A stretch of 42,286 nucleotides of DNA from the NCBI GenBank assembly GCA_903905335.1, contig CAIVGC010000043.1, forward strand, positions 1 through 42,286, read 5' to 3'. Both the position numbers and the translations under genes were made by a program. Below are positions 15,294 through 24,036 of the stretch, piece by piece (positions within the stretch are counted from its first letter, which is position 1; each line of letters starts with the position of its first letter). Under the pieces are notes generated by a model. That model was not told the DNA's origin and searched no databases. It saw nothing but the letters and a program-made list of their open reading frames with translations. This DNA is from an uncultured Methylococcaceae bacterium. GTDB lineage: Bacteria; Pseudomonadota; Gammaproteobacteria; Methylococcales; Methylomonadaceae.

Positions 15294-16874
15294 ATGGAAA
15301 TTCTAATCAATATCCTAGCAGGATTAGGTCTTTTTTTTATCGGCATTGCCAATGTAAGCCAAGGCCTTAGACAATTAACCGGCCCAACCTTTCGCCGCCT
15401 GATGGCACGAGCCGGAGACAATCCTTTCGCGGCGGCAGCAACAGGAACCATGGCAGGCGCTTTATTACAAAGCTCCAATGCCGTGACCTTTATAATCATC
15501 GGCTTGATTAATACCAAAGCACTTGACACACGTCGTGGCCAACCTATTTTGGCATGGGCAAACGTCGGCACCTCTGCACTGGTTTTACTGGCCTCAATGA
15601 ACTTGCGACTGGTTGCACTTTTTCTGTTGGCCTCAACAGGCATTGCCATGCACTTGAGTCAGGAAAAATCAAGATATCGTTATTTAATGACAGGAATGAT
15701 GGGCCTTGGCATGCTGCTAATGGGTGCTGATTTAATCAAGGTAGGCGCCAAACCCTTACAAGATATTGAAGACTTTAGAAATATAATTGCCTTTGGTGTT
15801 CAATATCAATTACTGGCGGTCATTATCGGAATGGTATTGGCGGTCTTCACTCAAAGTACATCGACAGTTGCGGTGGCTGCAATTGGTATGACGCAATCAG
15901 GCTTGTTCGGCATTGATCAAACCTTACTACTGGTCTTTGGCGCAAATATTGGTTCTGGTATTAGCACAGCATTAATGGCAGCAAATCTAAGTGGTTCGGG
16001 CCGACAACTTGCCTATTTTCAATGCGTATTCAAAATCATTGGTTCTTTACTGTTACTTACCTTATTTTACCTAGAAAATAGTTATCATTGGCCATTACTT
16101 AAAGCTGGTGTTGCAAGCTTAGACCCAAGACTAAGCACCCAGATTGCCTTGGCTTATTTACTCATGCAATTGGCAGGTGTTATTGGTACCTTGCCAATTA
16201 GTCAATACTTAGCCACTATTTGTCGCCGACTATCACCGCCCACTAAACACGAAGAACTTTCGTGTTCACAATATTTATTTGACCAAGCTCTGGAAGATCC
16301 ACAGACAGCAATAGCACTTGCAGTATGCGAAGCCAAAGATATTGCTACTCGCATTTCTGAGCTATTACCTTACGATGGCTCAACATTGGATAATTTTGGT
16401 AGAAAAACACTACTTGACGGTAGCCTAGCCGTATTACAGGAAACTCGTGAATTTCTTGCTGAAATGCTCAACTACCAACCTGATCTAGCCGTTGTCGAAC
16501 TCAATCTTAGATTACAGACTCAATGCGAACTCATCGAACAACTAATGGAAACAACGCTTCAGATTGGACTTACACTGGATGAATTACCAGAAACTGACGG
16601 CATGAAACAAATTAGCAATAGCGTCATAGAAGGCCTGCACTTTATCCTACTAACCTTGATTGATTGTGTAATAGAAGAAGATGACGATAATATTTCCTTA
16701 TTAGAAATAATGACTGATGACCGCACAGAAATTATGCAACGTTTACGGAACTCACTCATGCAGGAAACGAATGGAATGGAGCAAGCTAATTATCAAGCCT
16801 TACTCAATGTGACTATTTTTCTGGATCGCTCCATCTGGTTGACACGCCGACTAATGTTAACACTCACGCCATAA
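15294..16874 (+). CDS. Na+/phosphate cotransporter (NptA type) with PhoU-like C-terminal domain
   Basis: This 526-residue membrane protein belongs to the PF02690 family. It has the two inverted QSS/QST repeats that mark the transport site: ALLQSSNAVTFIIIGLI (about residues 60-75) and FTQSTSTVAVAAIGM (about 185-200). From about residue 330 the sequence is soluble and helical (CEAKDIATRISELL and on), like the PhoU domain found at the end of many members. It should import phosphate or a related anion with sodium. It follows the small sensor-like protein by 17 bases. The start ATG at 15294 begins right at the first membrane helix, which fits the family. No Pho box was recognised upstream. Confidence 0.9.
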   Translation: MEILINILAGLGLFFIGIANVSQGLRQLTGPTFRRLMARAGDNPFAAAATGTMAGALLQSSNAVTFIIIGLINTKALDTRRGQPILAWANVGTSALVLLASMNLRLVALFLLASTGIAMHLSQEKSRYRYLMTGMMGLGMLLMGADLIKVGAKPLQDIEDFRNIIAFGVQYQLLAVIIGMVLAVFTQSTSTVAVAAIGMTQSGLFGIDQTLLLVFGANIGSGISTALMAANLSGSGRQLAYFQCVFKIIGSLLLLTLFYLENSYHWPLLKAGVASLDPRLSTQIALAYLLMQLAGVIGTLPISQYLATICRRLSPPTKHEELSCSQYLFDQALEDPQTAIALAVCEAKDIATRISELLPYDGSTLDNFGRKTLLDGSLAVLQETREFLAEMLNYQPDLAVVELNLRLQTQCELIEQLMETTLQIGLTLDELPETDGMKQISNSVIEGLHFILLTLIDCVIEEDDDNISLLEIMTDDRTEIMQRLRNSLMQETNGMEQANYQALLNVTIFLDRSIWLTRRLMLTLTP

Positions 16875-17071
16875 TTTAATTAACTAGAATTCTGGGCTAT
16901 TGAAAAACTTAAGGCGTGACCGCGTGAGGTATAGAAGCATTTCACCCCACTTTTCATCTAAGCTTAGTCAGTAGGGTTTCAGAGCACATAGATGTAAATA
17001 TTGAATACTAATCAAAAGAATAGTTCGTTGTAACCATGGTACGTCCTCTATTATTAAAAGGTAACTATTGT

Positions 17072-18229
17072 ATGCGTATTGGCACAACCATAAGTTCTGT
17101 ACAAACACCAATTATCCCAGTAATTGGCGAATGGACGCGTAATACGCCAGGTACCTTATCATTAGGTCAAGGCATGGTTTCATACCCTCCACCTAAATTA
17201 GCATTGCAAAAAATATGTGATTTTGGCTTGCGTACTGAAGAGCATTTATATGGCTCCTCATTGGGCCATGAGCCCTTGTTGAAATTAATAGCGACAAAAT
17301 TACTTTCCGAAAATGGCATAGACTCCAGTAGTCATAATAGACTGATGGTAACTGCGGGGTCCAATATGGCATTTTTGAATGTATTAAGAACCATTACAGA
17401 TCCCGGTGATGAAATCATTTTGCCATTACCTTATTACTTCAATCAAGAAATGGCTATACGTATGCTTAATTGCATACCAGTCACGGTGCCGACGGATGCC
17501 AGTTATCAATTACAATTGGAGGGGTTACGTTCAGCGATTACTGAAAAGACCCGGGCTATTGTTACTGTTTCACCTAATAATCCCAGTGGCGCCGTATACC
17601 CAGAAAAAGCATTACGTGCCGTTAATCAGTTATGTAAAGAATATGGTTTATATCATATCAGTGATGAAGCCTATGAATACTTCACTTATGGAGAGGTAAA
17701 ACATTTTTCGCCTGGAAGTATTTTGGGCTCTGAGTCACATACGATCTCATTATTTTCTTTATCAAAAGCTTATGGATTCGCCAGTTGGCGGATTGGTTAT
17801 CTTGTTATTCCAGAAATGCTCTTACCTTCATTGTTGAAAGTACAAGATACCAATCTTATTTGCCCGCCCTTGATCACCCAATATGCTGCGATGGGTGCCT
17901 TACAGACAGGAAGTTCTTATTGTAGGGATCAAATTCAGCAATTGGCCAAAATTCGTGATCAAGTAACTATTCGTTTACAAGCCTTGAACCAAGTAAAGGT
18001 TGTAGAAACCGAGGGAGCCTTTTATTTGCTGTTAAAAGTTAATACTCAAAAAAATGATTTGCAGTTGGCAAAATCGTTAATTGAGGAATTCAAAGTAGCT
18101 GTAATACCTGGATGTGCTTTTGGTTTACATGACGCTTGTTATCTTCGGATTTCATACGGAATGCTTGCTGAAGAAACTGCTAAGATCGCTTTGCAACGAT
18201 TGTGTAAAGGACTTAAGTTACTTTGTTAG
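17072..18229 (+). CDS. PLP-dependent class I/II aminotransferase
   Basis: The protein has fold-type-I aminotransferase landmarks: TAGSNMAFLN (cofactor phosphate region), SPNNPSGAVY, DEAYEYF and the catalytic Lys in SLSKAYGFASWRIGY. Length is 385 residues from the ATG at 17072, normal for the family. AAAAGG lies 10 bases upstream of this ATG, and the family pattern begins at MRIGTTISSVQTPI. The frame extends to an earlier ATG at 17036, which would add 12 residues without similarity. It stands alone on the plus strand with 160 bases to the transporter gene before it. The amino donor and acceptor cannot be told; it is distinct from the alaC-type gene at 24037-25224. Confidence 0.87.
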   Translation: MRIGTTISSVQTPIIPVIGEWTRNTPGTLSLGQGMVSYPPPKLALQKICDFGLRTEEHLYGSSLGHEPLLKLIATKLLSENGIDSSSHNRLMVTAGSNMAFLNVLRTITDPGDEIILPLPYYFNQEMAIRMLNCIPVTVPTDASYQLQLEGLRSAITEKTRAIVTVSPNNPSGAVYPEKALRAVNQLCKEYGLYHISDEAYEYFTYGEVKHFSPGSILGSESHTISLFSLSKAYGFASWRIGYLVIPEMLLPSLLKVQDTNLICPPLITQYAAMGALQTGSSYCRDQIQQLAKIRDQVTIRLQALNQVKVVETEGAFYLLLKVNTQKNDLQLAKSLIEEFKVAVIPGCAFGLHDACYLRISYGMLAEETAKIALQRLCKGLKLLC

Positions 18230-18448
18230 TAATGATAGTTAAAAATAATATTACTATTCCCTGTTTTAACTTAAACTCGGGGTGTTAAAACATCAATCTT
18301 CTCCGGATTAACGATTGCACCGACCTTTAAAATATTGATCTGCTTTGAAGTAACAATACCCGAGACCTTTAAAAGCTTAACTAGTGGTTGGACCGTCGTC
18401 GCAACAGTTGCTCAATCTAAATATGAGGTGAGTGGCCTGGTTATTGGC

Positions 18449-18487
18449 TACTACTACTACTACTACTACTACTACTATTATTATTAT
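18449..18487. repeat. Trinucleotide tract: nine TAC then four TAT units
   Basis: The plus strand has nine TAC units followed directly by four TAT units, 39 bases in all. In one frame this would read as 13 tyrosines. It is a simple-sequence repeat prone to slippage. It lies in a region without a clear gene. Confidence 0.95.
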
Positions 18488-18603
18488 TTTGACGTCGCTA
18501 TAGTCACGCCGACTGGCACTACCAATTTTTGTGCGCCTGTAAAAAAAATTAGTGGTGTAGTCGCACCTTATCAAACGTTTCGGTTGGGGTTAAAAACCGA
18601 TGC

Positions 18604-18627
18604 CGGTCGGGGTTATAACCCCGACCG
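18604..18627. repeat. Perfect 24-base palindrome with a GGGGTTATAACCCC core
   Basis: The two 12-base halves are exact reverse complements. A similar but imperfect sequence (TTTCGGTTGGGGTTAAAAACCGA) lies just upstream. The core resembles the hairpin at 40785-40813, so both are probably members of one dispersed REP-like family. Confidence 0.85.
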
Positions 18628-18748
18628 AAACATTTAGATGCCTCAATAACTTTCGAAACGTTAAACGTAAAGGACGTGATTGCAAACCCCGCCCCGCCTC
18701 GTTACAAACCCCATCCCGCTTCAGCTCACGCTCTAAACTAAGACAATC

Positions 18749-18784
18749 TCGTCGTTCCGACAGATTTATCCACCGGAATGACGA
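18749..18784. repeat. Degraded inverted-repeat hairpin of the CGTCATTCCGG family
   Basis: TCGTCGTTCCG and CCGGAATGACGA face each other across a short loop. They match, with changes, the subterminal hairpins of the miniature elements at 19208-19518 and 28672-28917. It looks like an element remnant. Confidence 0.6.
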
Positions 18785-18804
18785 TTCGGTTACTAAGAGC
18801 GTCT

Positions 18805-19161
18805 TTATGGTTGCGGACTTTTTTGCAACTTTAAGGTTTGTTGTATTTGCTTTAATTCACTGGGCGGCATTTTATTAATATGCTTTTTGACTAGATCAGG
18901 CATCTCTATCATTTTAGCATTGGCAAATTGCGCCAATTCTTTAGAGCTTAAATTATTAAGCTGCTGTTGCACTAAGCCAGAAAGTTGAGTGCGTTGCTCT
19001 GGCTTCATGTTAGGTTGAAACTTTTGTATAAGTAACTCAAGCTGCTGTGGTGTTACTAATGATTTAATAGCTGATAAAGATTGTTCTTCGCCAACGGCTT
19101 TTGCCATTGGGCTAACGACTATGCTTAATATAAGTATTATTAATGATTTGTTGATCAACAT
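18805..19161 (-). CDS. Small secreted protein of unknown function
   Basis: This 118-residue protein starts with a clear signal peptide (KSLIILILSIVVSPMAKA, likely cut after AKA near residue 22). The mature part of about 95 residues is predicted helical and rich in Gln, Leu and Lys. It has repeated short patterns such as TPQQLELLIQKF, SKELAQFANAKM and PPSELKQIQQTL, and no Cys. It would be periplasmic. It stands alone, with a miniature mobile element inserted 46 bases upstream of its ATG that may have displaced or supplied its promoter. I do not recognise the family. Confidence 0.7.
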   Translation of the reverse strand: MLINKSLIILILSIVVSPMAKAVGEEQSLSAIKSLVTPQQLELLIQKFQPNMKPEQRTQLSGLVQQQLNNLSSKELAQFANAKMIEMPDLVKKHINKMPPSELKQIQQTLKLQKSPQP

Positions 19162-19207
19162 GGTGTGCCTCTGTGAGTAATATTATAAAACCTAGCTTGA
19201 TAACGAC

Positions 19208-19518
19208 GGCTCTATGTGAATTAGAGAGGGTAAATAAAAATAAGAGCGAAAAATACAATCTCATTAGTACCTAAAAAACCCTAAATTCGTCATCCCGGCA
19301 TGGATTCACGTCCGGCTATCCTGCCTGACACCCTTCGGATAAATGCAAATCTGTTCCATACAGATTTGTGCCGGGATCTAGAGCACATGGACGTATGCAT
19401 TGAATGATGGAGTGCTTATCATGAAACTTATAGTGATACGGCTCACCATCCATGGCAACTGGTTTCCGGCAGTCCTTGCCGGAATGACGGTTTACACACA
19501 CTCGATTCACATAGAACC
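19208..19518. mobile_element. Miniature inverted-repeat element (MITE) with 8-bp target duplication
   Basis: This 311-base element has no coding capacity. Its ends are inverted: GGCTCTATGTGAATTAG on the left and GGTTCTATGTGAATCG (reverse complement) on the right. It is flanked on both sides by the exact 8-base sequence ATAACGAC (19200-19207 and 19519-19526), the signature of a transposition event. Just inside are subterminal hairpin arms of the type CGTCATTCCGGCA. It sits between the ABC exporter gene and the small secreted protein gene. A full-length transposase for it is not in the window. Confidence 0.85.
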
Positions 19519-19545
19519 ATAACGACTGTGTTACTGAAGATTTCG

Positions 19546-21336
19546 CTACTGATATTCATCATATAACTTGGCATAAAGACCGTTTTGATTCAGTAAAGTT
19601 TCATGACTACCCTGCTCTATCACCAGACCTTGCTCAAATACATAAACATGATCGGCTTGTTTAACGGCACTTAAGCGGTGAGCAATAATCAGCGTAGTAC
19701 GACCTTTTAAGAACTCCGTCAAAGCCACATGTAAATGATGCTCAGTTTCACTATCCAGTGCTGAGGTCGCTTCATCTAAGATCACGACTTTAGGATCAGC
19801 CACTACCATACGCGCAATGGCCATACGTTGCCGTTGACCACCAGATAGACGCATCCCTTGCCTACCGACAATAGTATCTAAGCCCTGTTCCAAATCTTTT
19901 ACGGTAGCTGTTAGTTGTGCAATCGCCAAGGCTTGCCATAACACAGCATCAGCTACTGTTTTACCCAAGGTAAGATTAGCACGTATGCTATCGTTAAATA
20001 AAACTGGGTGTTGCAGTACAGTAACTACATGTTCTCTAACCACATCCAAACCGATACTTTCTATCGGCACATTATCAAAATAGATCTGGCCCGAACTAGG
20101 CGTATAAAGTCCTATTAGCGCTTGTATTAAAGTTGATTTACCACCGCCACTAGCCCCAACCAGGGCAACCTTTTCTCCGGCTTTAATATTTAAGTTAATG
20201 CCGTTGAGGATGGTTTCTTCACCATAACTAAAGTGTAAATTATCTATCCGAATAGCCACGGTTTTTTTATCTAGAAAAGGATTTTCAAGATGTGGATAAG
20301 CGGGTTCTTGTTTTAAAGCATATAAACCATTAATACGCACCAAGGCAGCTTTAGCGGCATAAAATGCATATTGTATACTTAAGATTTCTTGTACCGGTGC
20401 CATCATAAACCAAAGATAACCGAACACAGCGAGCATTTGGCCGATACTCAGGTCAGAATAAAATACCATTAGCATTGCGCAAGCGCGAAATATATCAAAA
20501 CCGAACAAGAACACTAAAAAACTGATGCGGGAGGCAGCATCACTTTTCCAAGTAAACGCGGCAGAGTATTCTTTAACCGATCGCGCTGTGCTGATTAATT
20601 GCGCACAATAATGTAGCTCGCGATTACTGGCGCGAATTTGATGAATGGCTTCTAAAGTTTCGGTTAATGCTTGCTGAAACACTTGATAAGCTGAATTTTC
20701 TTTAGCCTTAAGATCCTTGACGCGTGAGCCGACTACGCGAGTAAAATAAATAACAACAGGATTTAACAGCATGATAAATAGGCCTAGCTGCCAGTGCACC
20801 CATAAGAGTATCGCCGCCGTACCTAAAATCGTTAAACTGGCCACTAATAATTTACTAACCGTGGTGCCGATAAAGGCATCAATGGTATCTAGGTCTTTAA
20901 CTAAATGCGTGACCACCGTGCCCGTGCCTAAGCTTTCATATTCGGACATGGAGATGGTTTGTAAGTGACCGATAAGATTTTGACGAATACGAAAGACGAT
21001 GTCTTTAGCAATACAGGAGAAATGCCGAGCTTGGATGATGTTAAAGATGATGGCTATGATGCGCAGTATTAAACTGACGACTAAAATAACCGAGATATAT
21101 AAAATTGGCCTATGCCATTCTTCTGGAAACCAAGGGTTAATGAGGCTCATGGCCATGCCTGGCTTTTTAAGCAAGACTTCATCCACTAGCATCGGCATTA
21201 ACAACGGCACAGGTACACTGGCCATCATCGCTAAAACCGCGATGAAATGAGAATAAATCAGCGCTTTTTTATGCTCTAAGGCAATACGATAGATCGTGCC
21301 CCAAGTATATGATGGTTTAGCTGATTTTGATTGCAC
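19546..21336 (-). CDS. ABC exporter, fused transmembrane and ATPase domains
   Basis: This 596-residue half-transporter has six predicted helices in residues 1-330 and an ATPase domain from about 355 to the end. Walker A is GASGGGKST, the signature is LSGGQRQ, Walker B is VVILDEATSALD and the switch His is in IIAHRLSAV. It would work as a homodimer in the inner membrane and export a lipid, peptide or drug. It resembles MsbA in layout, and the lipid A genes lpxK and kdsB lie about 5 kb upstream. It is not in their operon, however, and the substrate cannot be read from the sequence. It is monocistronic, between two repeat elements (19208-19518 and 21404-21461). Confidence 0.88.
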   Translation of the reverse strand: MQSKSAKPSYTWGTIYRIALEHKKALIYSHFIAVLAMMASVPVPLLMPMLVDEVLLKKPGMAMSLINPWFPEEWHRPILYISVILVVSLILRIIAIIFNIIQARHFSCIAKDIVFRIRQNLIGHLQTISMSEYESLGTGTVVTHLVKDLDTIDAFIGTTVSKLLVASLTILGTAAILLWVHWQLGLFIMLLNPVVIYFTRVVGSRVKDLKAKENSAYQVFQQALTETLEAIHQIRASNRELHYCAQLISTARSVKEYSAAFTWKSDAASRISFLVFLFGFDIFRACAMLMVFYSDLSIGQMLAVFGYLWFMMAPVQEILSIQYAFYAAKAALVRINGLYALKQEPAYPHLENPFLDKKTVAIRIDNLHFSYGEETILNGINLNIKAGEKVALVGASGGGKSTLIQALIGLYTPSSGQIYFDNVPIESIGLDVVREHVVTVLQHPVLFNDSIRANLTLGKTVADAVLWQALAIAQLTATVKDLEQGLDTIVGRQGMRLSGGQRQRMAIARMVVADPKVVILDEATSALDSETEHHLHVALTEFLKGRTTLIIAHRLSAVKQADHVYVFEQGLVIEQGSHETLLNQNGLYAKLYDEYQ

Positions 21337-21403
21337 AGGAGGGTAAGCTCTATTTCATTAATAAAAAAGCACCAATTAAGGTAGGTCGGGTAACAGCTTT
21401 ATA

Positions 21404-21461
21404 TCTCTATGTTAATCGTAGTGGGTAAACCGTCATTCCGGCAGTCCATGCCGGAATGACG
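21404..21461. mobile_element. Truncated MITE end with perfect hairpin
   Basis: The sequence TCTCTATGTTAATCGTAG at the left matches the terminal repeat of the larger elements. It is followed by a perfect 13-base stem (21431-21443 with 21449-21461, CGTCATTCCGGCA) around a 5-base loop. The other end is missing. It lies downstream of thrC and could double as a terminator for that operon. Confidence 0.75.
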
Positions 21462-21521
21462 TATTGCTTGTATTCGGCTACTTATAAAAGGTGTTTTTTC
21501 CAGCCCGATTTACAAAGAGCC

Positions 21522-22601
21522 TTATAAATTATCCAAAATCGCTCGTTTAACCGCATCCAAACTGGCCTCTATGGTCACAGGATGAGCGGAAGCACATTGT
21601 TTGATAGCGGTATCTGGATCTTTTAAACCATTGCCCGTCAACGTGCAGACGATGATACTGCCCTCAGGGATTTTACCAGAAGCAATGTCTTGCATCGCAC
21701 CGGCTAATGAAGTCGCAGATGCGGGCTCGCAAAAGATACCTTCATATTGTGAGAGCATTCTTTGAGCCGCTAAAATTTGTTCATCACTAAACTTGTCAAA
21801 CCAGCCACCAGACTCTTTTTGTGCAGCCCAAGCGAAATCCCAAGATTGTGGATGACCTATACGGATAGCTGTGGCAATTGTTTCTGGGTTATCAATCATG
21901 TGGCCGGCGATAAAAGGGGCAGCTCCGGCTGCTTGATAACCACACATGATAGGGCGGTTACTACATACTCTATCGGTCGCGTATTCTTTGTAGCCTTTCC
22001 AATAAGCGGTAATATTTCCGGCATTTCCCACTGGCAAGCAGTGATAATCGGGCGCAAAGCCTAAGTCATCGACAATTTCAAAAGCTGCGGTTTTTTGACC
22101 ATCAATACGATAAGGATTAATAGAGTTCACGATAGTAACAGGCGCTTGTTCTGCCACTTCTTTAACCAAGGCCATGCCTTGATCAAAATTACCATTAATT
22201 TGAATGATAGTCGCATCGTACATTAAGGTTTGCGCTAATTTACCTTGGGCTATTTTGCCATCAGGAATTAACACAAAGGCTTTAATGCCGGCTCGTGCAG
22301 CATAAGCGGCAGCGGCGGCAGAAGTGTTACCGGTAGAGGCACAGATGATAGCTTGACTACCCTCTTCTACCGCTTTGGTAACCGCCATGGTCATACCGCG
22401 ATCTTTAAAAGAACCGGTTGGATTTAAGCCTTCAAACTTTGCATAAATCTTTACATCTTTACCCAGTAATCTAGGAATATTTTGCAACTCAATCAGTGGC
22501 GTATTGCCTTCATTTAAACTGATGATGCGCGTATTAGCACTAACCGGCAGACGGTCTCTATAACGTTCAATTAATCCAGTATGGTGTTTATGGGTAGACA
22601 T
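21522..22601 (-). CDS. thrC: Threonine synthase
   Basis: This enzyme converts O-phosphohomoserine to threonine with PLP, the last step of threonine synthesis. It has 359 residues, the short cytosolic form. The PLP lysine is in NPTGSFKDRGMTMAV, and the phosphate-binding and substrate motifs include ASTGNTSAAAAAYAARAG and LPVGNAGNITAYW. It follows homoserine dehydrogenase by 6 bases, so both are in one operon, giving two successive threonine-branch enzymes. The operon probably ends at the hairpin near 21431-21461. Confidence 0.96.
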   Translation of the reverse strand: MSTHKHHTGLIERYRDRLPVSANTRIISLNEGNTPLIELQNIPRLLGKDVKIYAKFEGLNPTGSFKDRGMTMAVTKAVEEGSQAIICASTGNTSAAAAAYAARAGIKAFVLIPDGKIAQGKLAQTLMYDATIIQINGNFDQGMALVKEVAEQAPVTIVNSINPYRIDGQKTAAFEIVDDLGFAPDYHCLPVGNAGNITAYWKGYKEYATDRVCSNRPIMCGYQAAGAAPFIAGHMIDNPETIATAIRIGHPQSWDFAWAAQKESGGWFDKFSDEQILAAQRMLSQYEGIFCEPASATSLAGAMQDIASGKIPEGSIIVCTLTGNGLKDPDTAIKQCASAHPVTIEASLDAVKRAILDNL

Positions 22602-22607
22602 AACTAT

Positions 22608-23918
22608 TTATCTCAAGGTTTCTAAACGGATACGATTGACTTTTCCGGTCACAGTTTTTAAGGCTTCGATTTTTGTAATCGCAGCATTCATTTCATGTTC
22701 CATGGTAATTTCAGTCAACAAAATAATGGGGACAGCCGGAGCATCATCTAAAGGTTCTCTTTGTATAATGCCTTCAATACTAATGTGATGATCAGCTAAT
22801 ATACGGGTAACATCGGCTAAGGTGCCTGGTTTATCTTCAGCATTTAAGCGTAAATAATAGGCTGTTTTAAATTGATCAGGCGGTAAAACGGGAATATCTA
22901 CTAAAGAATCAGCTTGAAAGGCCAAATGCGGTACGCGGTTTTCAGGATCACTGGTTAAGGCTCTAGCGACATCAATCAAATCAGCGACTACCGCTGAAGC
23001 AGTAGGTTCAGCGCCTGCACCTGCACCATAATAAAGACTAGGCCCTACAGCATCACCTTTAATGACTATGGCATTCATCACACCATTGACATTAGCAATC
23101 AAACGTCGCTTTGGGATTAAAGTGGGATGAACTCTAAGCTCAATGCCATCTGGCATTTTTCTGGCAATGCCTAAATGTTTAATCCGATAACCTAATTTAT
23201 TAGCATACTCAACATCAAGACGCGTAATTTCAGTAATACCTTCGGTATAAACTTTGTCAAACTGCAAAGGAATACCAAAAGCAATTGACGCTAAGATGGT
23301 CAATTTATGAGCTGCATCGATGCCTTCAACATCAAAGGTAGGATCAGTTTCTGCATAACCCAAAGCTTGAGCTTCGGCTAAGGCATCATTAAAGCTACGG
23401 CCTTTATCGCGCATTTCAGTCAAAATGAAATTGCCTGTGCCGTTAATAATACCGGCTAGCCATTCAATTTGATTGCCACTTAAGCCTTCGCGTATGGCTT
23501 TAATAATGGGAATACCACCGGCAACAGCCGCTTCGAAAGCAACAATAACGCCTTTTTCACTGGCTTTGGCAAAGATTTCATTACCATGTAGAGCAATCAA
23601 TGACTTATTCGCCGTGACGACATGCTTGCCGTTGCTAATAGCTTTTAAAACCAAATCTTTAACTAAACCTGCACCACCGATTAACTCCACAACGATATCA
23701 ATATCTGGATCGTTAATGATATCCATAGGATCGGTGGTTAAAATAATACCTTGGGTATCACAGATACGTTGTTTATCTAAGTCTTTAACTGAAGCACGGG
23801 TAATAGTGATCTTCCTACCTGCGCGCCTAGCGATTTCTGCCGCATTGCGCTTTAGTACATTAACGGTACCACCGCCCACTGTACCCAATCCTAATACACC
23901 TACTTTTACCGGTTTCAA
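22608..23918 (-). CDS. hom: Homoserine dehydrogenase
   Basis: This enzyme reduces aspartate semialdehyde to homoserine with NAD(P)H. It has 436 residues. The Rossmann motif is VGVLGLGTVGGGTV at the start, the central catalytic region includes AAVAGGIPIIKAIREGL and INGTGNFILTEM, and the C-terminal part (about 355-430, KPGTLADVTRILADHHISIEGI) is an ACT domain for allosteric control, usually by threonine. It is monofunctional, with no aspartate kinase part. It lies between alaC (118-base gap) and thrC (6-base gap). Confidence 0.96.
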   Translation of the reverse strand: MKPVKVGVLGLGTVGGGTVNVLKRNAAEIARRAGRKITITRASVKDLDKQRICDTQGIILTTDPMDIINDPDIDIVVELIGGAGLVKDLVLKAISNGKHVVTANKSLIALHGNEIFAKASEKGVIVAFEAAVAGGIPIIKAIREGLSGNQIEWLAGIINGTGNFILTEMRDKGRSFNDALAEAQALGYAETDPTFDVEGIDAAHKLTILASIAFGIPLQFDKVYTEGITEITRLDVEYANKLGYRIKHLGIARKMPDGIELRVHPTLIPKRRLIANVNGVMNAIVIKGDAVGPSLYYGAGAGAEPTASAVVADLIDVARALTSDPENRVPHLAFQADSLVDIPVLPPDQFKTAYYLRLNAEDKPGTLADVTRILADHHISIEGIIQREPLDDAPAVPIILLTEITMEHEMNAAITKIEALKTVTGKVNRIRLETLR

Positions 23919-24036
23919 TTCTAGCTCCAGTTAAACATTATTGATCTTCTATACCCCAAGCATTTATGGTTGTGGATATTTTATAGTTATTGCCGAGCTT
24001 GTTGGCTTGCTTAAAGATGCAACGCAACATGACTAC

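Larger units (their letters stand above)
18230..18804. other. 575 bases without a confident gene: decayed frame, TAC tract, palindromes
   Basis: The stretch holds a trinucleotide tract, a perfect palindrome at 18604-18627 and a degraded mobile-element hairpin near 18749-18784. A plus-strand frame (18335-18637) runs through it. Its upstream part contains two similar segments (TIAPTFKIL and TIPETFKSL when read through), so it may be the wreck of a repeat-containing exported protein. I would not call it a gene. Confidence 0.5.

Noticed and set aside
15266-15649. 127-codon minus-strand frame
   Set aside because: It is antisense to the Na+/phosphate transporter's first helices; basic, Ala-rich shadow translation.
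18377-18574. Minus-strand frame with a Val/Ile tract
   Set aside because: The tract is the complement of the TAC repeat and the rest is not protein-like.
19546-21336. Calling the ABC exporter msbA
   Set aside because: The layout fits, but it is not next to lpxK and no lipid-A-specific residue pattern could be shown, so only the general family is stated.
23473-23934. 153-codon plus-strand frame
   Set aside because: It is antisense to hom, which has full family motifs.
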